Shown: in pieces, positions 7,245 through 12,354 of the stretch
Position numbering within the stretch: position 1 is the first letter of the stretch
Layout: the number at the start of each line of letters is the position of its first letter
Origin: Ignavibacteriales bacterium
GTDB taxonomy: Bacteria; Bacteroidota; Ignavibacteria; Ignavibacteriales; Ignavibacteriaceae
Assembly: GCA_016709765.1 (NCBI GenBank)
Contig: JADJMD010000011.1
Span: 1 to 12,354 of the forward strand
DNA length: 12,354 bases
Direction of reading: 5' to 3'
Program-made: the position numbers and the translations under genes
Notes under the pieces: model-generated
The model's input: only the letters and a program-made list of their open reading frames with translations
Database searches by the model: none
What the model was told of the DNA's origin: nothing

Positions 7245-7286
7245 AAATGCTCAACGTTCAATTAAATATTAAAACATTGAGCATTT
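7245..7286 (-). terminator. Possible weak terminator of the secreted-protein gene
   Basis: AAATGCTCAA (7245-7254) pairs perfectly with TTGAGCATTT (7277-7286) around a 22-nt AT-rich loop, 20 nt past the stop codon. On the minus strand the hairpin is followed by ATAATTAAAC, not a clean U-tract, and the loop is long. It may therefore be a transcript-end hairpin rather than a classical intrinsic terminator. Confidence 0.35.
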
Positions 7287-7305
7287 AGTCTTAATGATTC
7301 AAAAA

Positions 7306-10200
7306 TTATTTTAATAACATAAGTTTTTTAGTTTGAGTAAAACTGCCAGCTTTAATTTGGTAGAAATAAACTCCACTTGCAAGACTGCTTGCGTTAAAGT
7401 TTACTTCATACCTGCCTGCAGGTTTTTCTTCGTTCACTAATGTTGAAACTTCTCTTCCAAGAATATCATAGATTTTTAGTGAAACAATTCCTGCTGTTGC
7501 AATGCTGTAACTTATTTTTGTACTTGGATTAAACGGGTTTGGATAGTTTTGTGATAAAGAATAAGATATCGGTGCATATGGGGTTTCATCAACGTTAACT
7601 ATTAAACCGTGTACTCGAATCGTATCGTAAACAGATAACCCCTTTTTTGTATAAAGATAAAGCGTATCTCCACCCCAAGGAATGTTTGAATTTTGCTCAC
7701 CGATAAAAGTCACACGCCAAGATAGTTTATCCCCAGAAGGATTAGAAAGCACCACTATATCTCCACGAGACAATGTATCCCGTCTTTCGGGTCTCGTTTC
7801 GGATAGAGCAAATTGTGTCCTTTCCCAGATCTCTCCCACTTTTTCGAAAATTTTATAATTTAGATGCGGATTTACGGGAGGAGCAATATTACCAAATATT
7901 TGACTTAAATAATTTGAAGAATCGTTGAATGTAAATGAAAACACAAATTTATAATCAAACGGATATCTATATCCATTAATAGTTTGATAACTAAATTGAT
8001 CAATTGAATAATCTAAGTTTTGCATATTTGGGTTGCTCCACCTGCTTCTTGTCTCATCCAAACCAGTAATAATATCTTCCGTATAAAGCGTCATTCCATC
8101 AAAAAATATTGATTCGTTATTCGGATAAATCGGTTCGTTTAATACCGTAAATTGATTTGTTGTTTTGTTAAATACAGAAAATGTTTTGGCTGTATTCGGA
8201 ATGGTATCAGTAAATGATATAATATATTCTTCACCCGTGAATTGTGTTGAATCTATTACTCGAATCTCAACAGGAACTTCTGCATAATGTCTTATCCATT
8301 CAAAGTTTTGAACAGGAAGAACTTGTCTCTGTGTTTGCTTTCCAAACTCTAGTGTAATATCAGAATATGAACTATTTCCATCTGTTACTTCAAGTTTAAT
8401 TTTTAATCTATCTGAATTTGGAATGTTAACAAGGTAGATTGGGATTGCTTGAACTGCAGTATCGCTAGTTACATTTATGTTTTGGGATGTTTGAAAAACC
8501 GTATCCGAGTTTAAACTGTACCACACTTTTAATAGTAATGGGTCGTTCTCCGGATCACCAATTAATAGATTAAAATTATAAGTTTCGTTAGCAACTGTAA
8601 CTCCGGGATAGAGTTCCTCATTAAATATCTTTACAAATGGTTTTCCATTTCCAGAATTATTAACAGTAAAGTACCCACTTTCATCAATTGCATAAGTAAA
8701 CCCATCATTATTTTTTGCACAGACAATTATCTTTGCAAATGAACCATCTTCAACTAACGATGTATTCCAGTTATAAGCACCAGCATTAGGAACATTATTA
8801 GCGATTGTTTGCCAACTCTTCCCATAATCAGGACTATATAAAATATCAACGGTGCCACTTGAATTAATTGAGTTCCATGTTATTGCTTCATTGCCTGATA
8901 CGATTTTATGAAAGGTTTGACTTGTAATAGAAATTGAATTTTTAACTGCTACAGTATCAAAATTTGAATTGTATAGTGCTTCAGCATATTTCATCTTAAC
9001 TAAGATTTCAGCTTTAGAATATCCAAAGACAGATGCAGTAACTATTCTTTTTGTTTCCGTTGAATTAATTGAGAAATATTCGCCCCCCCACAAATAATCT
9101 CCGTCTTCGCCTCTTACTGCGTGAGGAATTGAATCTACATAAAACACGCTAGAAGGCCACGTATAATTTCCAGGGGTAATTTGATCCCACATTCCTTCAT
9201 CATCAGACATAGTAATGGCACCCGCAGGAACAAAGTAATCAAAGCTTGCAATTTTATTTGTTGTAGGAGTGTAAATAAATGATTCCCCAAACATTCCAAC
9301 CCGACCTTGCCAATTTGGATTTGCAACTGGGTTGATGTGGTTATCAAAATCTGAAGTAACAATTAGATTGTCTTTGGGATAATACAAAGAAACATCATCA
9401 TTCCATTCGGGGTCCTCGCCTCCAACGTAAGAACCAGTTAAATTTCCAAAAACAAGTTTGTGATAATTGTGAAGCGATTTATTTTTGACATCATATATTT
9501 TGAAAAGAATATCTTTATAAATTGGATTATTCAATTCAACATATCGCACTCTAACTTCAATTCCATGTCCTTTAATGGATGGATCGGTGGAATCCGGCAA
9601 AAAATCGTTTTGTACAAAATTTTCTTCATCATTAAAATCATCCATAACGAATAAAGCTTCTTCATCACCGACATAGTTATTCGGGCCATATAAACCGTTC
9701 CATACACCGGTTCCATATTCCGGATGATCTATCCAAAAGGTTGGCCAAGTGATAGGCTCTGTACTAATTGCAACCCCCATTCCTATTTCATCCAAAATTG
9801 GATTAAAGTAACCCAAAAGTGGTTCAAAGGTATAAGATTTTCCGCCTCCGCCCTCACCACCGCCAGGTCTATCAACAGGAGTTATAATAACCGAATGAAT
9901 TGTATCAGGAATTCCATCTGGAGGAAGTGTGCCGCGTCTATAATCTCTGATGGGAAGTTCTAATCCAAAAACGATACTCATATCACCAGCATAAACATTG
10001 TGCGGATAAATCCAACCAAATCTTGGTCCTTCACTACCTGGCTGAGCAATTATGCCAGTATTAGTAAAAACTGTCTTTACTTGATTTGCGTCAATATTTC
10101 CCGCTCGACGATTTTGAGGATTACCATGTTGGGGATAAATTGTTGAAATGAAGAAGAAAGAAAGAACAAATACCGAACAAAGAACTTTAGAATTTTTCAT
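7306..10200 (-). CDS. Large secreted protein with T9SS type A C-terminal sorting domain
   Basis: The 964-residue protein starts with a signal peptide (1 to about 23: charged MKNSK, then a hydrophobic core). The last 88 residues (877-964) are a type IX secretion sorting domain, with NYPNPFNPSTKISY (885-898), VSLKIYDILGREV, GVYFYQIKAG and a terminal KKLMLLK. It should cross the outer membrane by T9SS, with the tail removed on export. Between them the N-terminal 40-430 region is not recognisable; it has a glycine-rich patch GGGEGGGG at 113-120. About 440-515 looks like a beta-sandwich of the kind found in secreted FCB proteins (ILYSPDYGKSWQTIANNVP), and 520-625 like another Ig-like unit. No catalytic motif is seen. 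AGGGGAG lies 4 nt upstream. The gene is intact, in contrast to several neighbours. Function unknown; surface adhesion or structure is a guess. Confidence 0.93.
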   Translation of the reverse strand: MKNSKVLCSVFVLSFFFISTIYPQHGNPQNRRAGNIDANQVKTVFTNTGIIAQPGSEGPRFGWIYPHNVYAGDMSIVFGLELPIRDYRRGTLPPDGIPDTIHSVIITPVDRPGGGEGGGGKSYTFEPLLGYFNPILDEIGMGVAISTEPITWPTFWIDHPEYGTGVWNGLYGPNNYVGDEEALFVMDDFNDEENFVQNDFLPDSTDPSIKGHGIEVRVRYVELNNPIYKDILFKIYDVKNKSLHNYHKLVFGNLTGSYVGGEDPEWNDDVSLYYPKDNLIVTSDFDNHINPVANPNWQGRVGMFGESFIYTPTTNKIASFDYFVPAGAITMSDDEGMWDQITPGNYTWPSSVFYVDSIPHAVRGEDGDYLWGGEYFSINSTETKRIVTASVFGYSKAEILVKMKYAEALYNSNFDTVAVKNSISITSQTFHKIVSGNEAITWNSINSSGTVDILYSPDYGKSWQTIANNVPNAGAYNWNTSLVEDGSFAKIIVCAKNNDGFTYAIDESGYFTVNNSGNGKPFVKIFNEELYPGVTVANETYNFNLLIGDPENDPLLLKVWYSLNSDTVFQTSQNINVTSDTAVQAIPIYLVNIPNSDRLKIKLEVTDGNSSYSDITLEFGKQTQRQVLPVQNFEWIRHYAEVPVEIRVIDSTQFTGEEYIISFTDTIPNTAKTFSVFNKTTNQFTVLNEPIYPNNESIFFDGMTLYTEDIITGLDETRSRWSNPNMQNLDYSIDQFSYQTINGYRYPFDYKFVFSFTFNDSSNYLSQIFGNIAPPVNPHLNYKIFEKVGEIWERTQFALSETRPERRDTLSRGDIVVLSNPSGDKLSWRVTFIGEQNSNIPWGGDTLYLYTKKGLSVYDTIRVHGLIVNVDETPYAPISYSLSQNYPNPFNPSTKISYSIATAGIVSLKIYDILGREVSTLVNEEKPAGRYEVNFNASSLASGVYFYQIKAGSFTQTKKLMLLK

Positions 10201-10204
10201 AATG

Positions 10205-10211
10205 CTCCCCT
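10205..10211 (-). promoter_or_regulatory. Ribosome binding site of the T9SS-sorted protein gene
   Basis: AGGGGAG on the minus strand lies 4 nt before the ATG at 10200, in the 24-nt gap after the preceding gene. It fixes the start at the residue that begins the signal peptide. Confidence 0.75.
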
Positions 10212-10224
10212 GTGAATATAAATT

Positions 10225-10713
10225 TTATTTAACAACACTCCACAAATTTTTCTTCTTAACACCGAAGGAAACTATTTTTGAATCAACAGGAACTTTAAAT
10301 CCGCAAAGCAAAGATCTTGCTTTTGTTTTTACAGGAAAGTTATCGCTAAAGCATAAGTTGTGTGCTTTAGAATCCTGTTCTTCGCTTCCGTCTTTAGTTA
10401 GATAGGTTGAAACAATTCCTTCTCCCTTTAAACCGGAACGATACTCGTTTCCCTTATCGTCTTTAAGTGTAATGCTCATTGTGTACTCAGCACCCATTTG
10501 AATACTCTTATCAGAAATATTTTCAATTGTAATATCTGCAACTAAAAATTTGCTGCCGCTTTTTGTATCGGAATCCTTAAACTCAATAAGTCTGTGTAAT
10601 TTAATTTTAACTTCACTGTTTTTTAATTCAGATATTACCGCGTTTTTGTTTTGCGCTAAACCCATAGAAAATAAAGTAGTTACTAGTAGGAGTGTTATTA
10701 AGTGTGTTTTCAT
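10225..10713 (-). CDS. Small secreted protein, DUF4352-like beta-sandwich
   Basis: The 162-residue protein has a signal peptide with likely cleavage after A20 (LFSMGLA then QNKNA). The mature part resembles DUF4352-type immunoglobulin-like domains: FLVADITIENISDKSI (56-71), a strand pair around YTMSITLKDDKGNEYRS (77-93), and the late FKVPVDSK element (139-146). C121 and C137 could form a disulfide. Such domains are common in exported proteins and have no known enzymatic role. The gene ends 24 nt before the T9SS-sorted protein gene and probably shares its transcript, suggesting that the two act together at the cell surface. The family match is from memory of the pattern, so moderate confidence for the name and high for a real gene. 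Confidence 0.8.
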   Translation of the reverse strand: MKTHLITLLLVTTLFSMGLAQNKNAVISELKNSEVKIKLHRLIEFKDSDTKSGSKFLVADITIENISDKSIQMGAEYTMSITLKDDKGNEYRSGLKGEGIVSTYLTKDGSEEQDSKAHNLCFSDNFPVKTKARSLLCGFKVPVDSKIVSFGVKKKNLWSVVK

Positions 10714-10981
10714 AAAAATCTTTTTTATTGCCTCTGTATGTTTAAAATATTTCTCTTCAATTTCAATTTATTTAATTGTAAGGAACTAACGGATTAACAA
10801 TTATCGTTCCGAGAATGGAATTAGATTATGGCTTTAATTTAAGTATTTATAAATATACAGGCCTGTTTTTAGCTCACAAATGAAGAGTAATGAATACACA
10901 AGTAAACTCAGTTTTAATAGACAAGCTGCAACTCCGATTTAAAGAGATAAAGTTTTTGTTACTAAAAATCATCATAACTAA

Positions 10982-10993
10982 ATTGCGCGCAAT
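10982..10993. promoter_or_regulatory. GC-core palindrome before the transporter gene (possible operator)
   Basis: ATTGCGCGCAAT is a perfect 12-bp palindrome, and its GCGCGC core stands out in an AT-rich region. It lies 18 nt before the start codon and just before the ribosome site, so a bound repressor or a short RNA stem here could affect expression. Which protein binds, if any, cannot be told. Confidence 0.35.
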
Positions 10994-10999
10994 ATTTTT

Positions 11000-11004
11000 A
11001 AAGG
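11000..11004 (+). promoter_or_regulatory. Ribosome binding site deciding the GTG start of the transporter
   Basis: AAAGG lies 7 nt before GTG at 11012. No in-frame ATG is near; the next in-frame methionine (residue 24) would cut into the first helix, so GTG is preferred. Confidence 0.6.
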
Positions 11005-11011
11005 CATCGTT

Positions 11012-12273
11012 GTGGATATTAAAAACAAACTACAAGATCTAAAATCCGGTTTTCATAAAACATTCTGGGTGGCAAATGTAATGGAGTTGTTTGAGCGACT
11101 TGCTTACTATGGTCAGCAAATTGTTTTTATGATTTACATGCGTAATGATCTTGGTTTTACAGAAGCAGAAGCGGGACAGCTTTCCGGGATTTTTGGCGGT
11201 TTGATTTATCTGCTTCCTATTCTTGGTGGAACTCTTGCTGATAAATGGGGATTTAGAAAAGCTTTTAATATTGCGTTTACAATTCTCGGCCTTGGATATT
11301 TTCTTATCGGCTCAGTTGGAATGTCATCTTTTTCGGGTGTGTACGGAAACTTTAACCAATACTGGTTGTTAATGTTATTCTTAGTTTTTACTGCTTTCGG
11401 AGGATCTTTTATCAAACCATCTGTACTCGGAACCGTTGCAGTTACATCAACACCTGAAACAAAATCACTTGGCTTTGCAATTTATTACTGGCTGGTAAAT
11501 GCCGGCGCAATGATTGGACCAACAATTGCATACTTTGTACGCGATAGCTTTGGTAACCAATATGTTTACATAGTTTCATCAATCAGTTGTTTTGCAATGC
11601 TGATTGTAAACATACTTTTATACAAAGAAGTTAAATCACCCGCCACGGATGTTGTTGAATCTTTTGGAAAGAAAATTGAAAACTTATTTGTTGTACTTGC
11701 AAATTTTAGGTTTATGATTTTTCTTTTAATCTATTCTTTGTACTGGATAATCTTCTGGCAGGAATTTATAATCGTACCTTATTACATAACAGATTATATA
11801 AGTGCTTCCGCACCTTATGAAATTATTCAATCGTGGGCCGGTGCAGGAGCAATTATTCTTTTACAAATTCCATTAAATAGATTGACGAAAAATCTACCAA
11901 CCTCTAAAGCAATCTTATACGGGTTTGCATTTTCAAGTTTGATATGGGTTATCATCGGAATTTACCCGAGCATACCAACTATCGCGGCAGGAATTGTTGC
12001 TTTTGCGATTGGTGAAATGGTGCAGGCTCCAAGATATTACGAGTATATTTCTGATATCGCTCCTGCAGGACAGCAAGGATTGTTTCAGGGTTATGCGTTC
12101 CTTCCAATAGCAATTGCAAGATTTGTCGGTGATCCACTTGGCGGTTGGCTGTACCAATCTTCAAAGCGGCGGGCAAACCGGAACTTGTATGGTTTGCGTT
12201 AATTGGGATTGGTGTACTTGCAACAATTTTAATGTGGCTTTACAATAAATTTTTAGCTGTAAAAGAAGCATAA
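11012..12273 (+). CDS. POT/PTR2-family transporter (likely proton-coupled oligopeptide symporter), broken by one indel near the 3' end
   Basis: This major facilitator protein has POT-family marks: E25-L-F-E28-R29 in helix 1 (the ExxER proton-coupling motif, in MELFERLAYYG) and AIYYWLVNAGAMIGP, matching the PTR2 signature. GGTLADKWGFRKAF is the loop 2-3 motif A. About a dozen hydrophobic segments are present. Near 12160-12161 one T is missing (TCTTCAAA where TCTTTCAAA is expected). The uncorrected frame ends at 12202 after a charged nonsense tail. Restoring the T gives FKAAGKPELVWFALIGIG, a final helix, and a stop at 12273, for 420 residues. The substrate is not certain; peptides are the family default. 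It stands alone, with its own terminator. Confidence 0.85.
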
Positions 12274-12286
12274 TTGCTTTTTCATA

Positions 12287-12326
12287 ATTGGTGATTGGCA
12301 AATTCGTTAACCGATCACCAATTTTT
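12287..12326 (+). terminator. Rho-independent terminator of the transporter gene
   Basis: ATTGGTGATTGG (12287-12298) pairs with CCGATCACCAAT (12311-12322), a 12-bp stem with one T-G wobble and a 12-nt loop. The run TTTTT (12322-12326) follows at once on the plus strand. It lies 13 nt after the corrected stop at 12273, which independently supports that stop over the earlier one at 12202. Confidence 0.85.
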
Positions 12327-12354
12327 GTATGTTATTTCCACATTTTAGATCACA

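Larger units (their letters stand above)
7016..7305. other. Intergenic region upstream of the rnf operon
   Basis: This 290-nt AT-rich stretch should hold the rnf promoter (minus strand) and the 3' end of the secreted-protein transcript. I see no RNA gene and no credible ORF. Structures present are a 7-bp inverted repeat at 7161-7176 and a 10-bp inverted repeat at 7245-7286. No -10/-35 pair stands out enough to call a promoter. Confidence 0.6.
10714..11011. other. Divergent intergenic region
   Basis: About 298 nt separate the minus-strand secreted-protein pair from the plus-strand transporter, so both promoters should be here. No RNA gene or credible ORF is seen. Two perfect 12-bp palindromes are present: TATTTATAAATA at 10844-10855 and ATTGCGCGCAAT at 10982-10993. 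No promoter hexamers are clear enough to call. Confidence 0.6.

Noticed and set aside
9135..9963. Small ORFs inside the T9SS-sorted protein gene on both strands
   Set aside because: The 964-residue frame is continuous, with a signal peptide and sorting tail, and explains the whole stretch.
10714..11011. Bacteroidetes-type promoter (TTTG / TAnnTTTG) for the transporter or the secreted-protein genes
   Set aside because: No pair with correct sequence and spacing could be found by eye; only loose AT-rich resemblances.

Overview
The window is an AT-rich stretch of bacterial chromosome. It most likely comes from the Ignavibacteria/Chlorobi side of the FCB (Bacteroidetes-Chlorobi) group. Two things point there: a large secreted protein ending in a type IX secretion sorting domain with the NYPNPFNP motif typical of that group, and paired GTCAT...ATGAC palindromic repeats between genes. 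Shine-Dalgarno sites are clear in front of several genes. Taxonomy is an inference from protein style, not from a marker gene.

Region 1 (about 1-7015, all minus strand) is an Rnf operon encoding the ion-pumping ferredoxin:NAD+ oxidoreductase. In transcription order it reads rnfC, rnfD, rnfG, rnfE, rnfA, a Tat-signal protein ending in a NusG-II domain, apbE, and rnfB, which runs off the left edge. RnfD, RnfG, RnfE and RnfA are packed with 4-nt overlaps or a 1-nt gap. ApbE should attach FMN to threonines in RnfG (SITGAT motif) and RnfD (TSAT motif). Thus the operon carries the membrane complex, its maturation enzyme, and an extra exported protein of unknown role. The gaps between rnfC/rnfD, rnfA/tat-nusG and apbE/rnfB hold hairpin-forming repeats. 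Two are copies of one double palindrome and bracket the tat-nusG/apbE pair.

Region 2 (7016-7305) is intergenic. It should contain the rnf promoter and the end of the next transcript, but only weak inverted repeats are visible.

Region 3 (7306-10713, minus) is a two-gene unit: a small secreted DUF4352-like protein followed 24 nt later by a 964-residue signal-peptide protein with a T9SS C-terminal sorting domain.

Region 4 (10714-12354) holds a divergent intergenic region and a plus-strand POT/PTR2-family (proton-coupled oligopeptide) transporter, closed by a strong intrinsic terminator.

The main caution is that four genes (rnfC, tat-nusG, apbE and the transporter) are broken by five single-base indels. 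Four lie in A/T runs of 4-9 bases (counted on the coding strand) and one in a TT pair. Undoing each indel restores a full-length, family-typical protein. This pattern looks more like uncorrected homopolymer errors in the assembly than real gene decay, so these genes are annotated across the indels as single coding regions.
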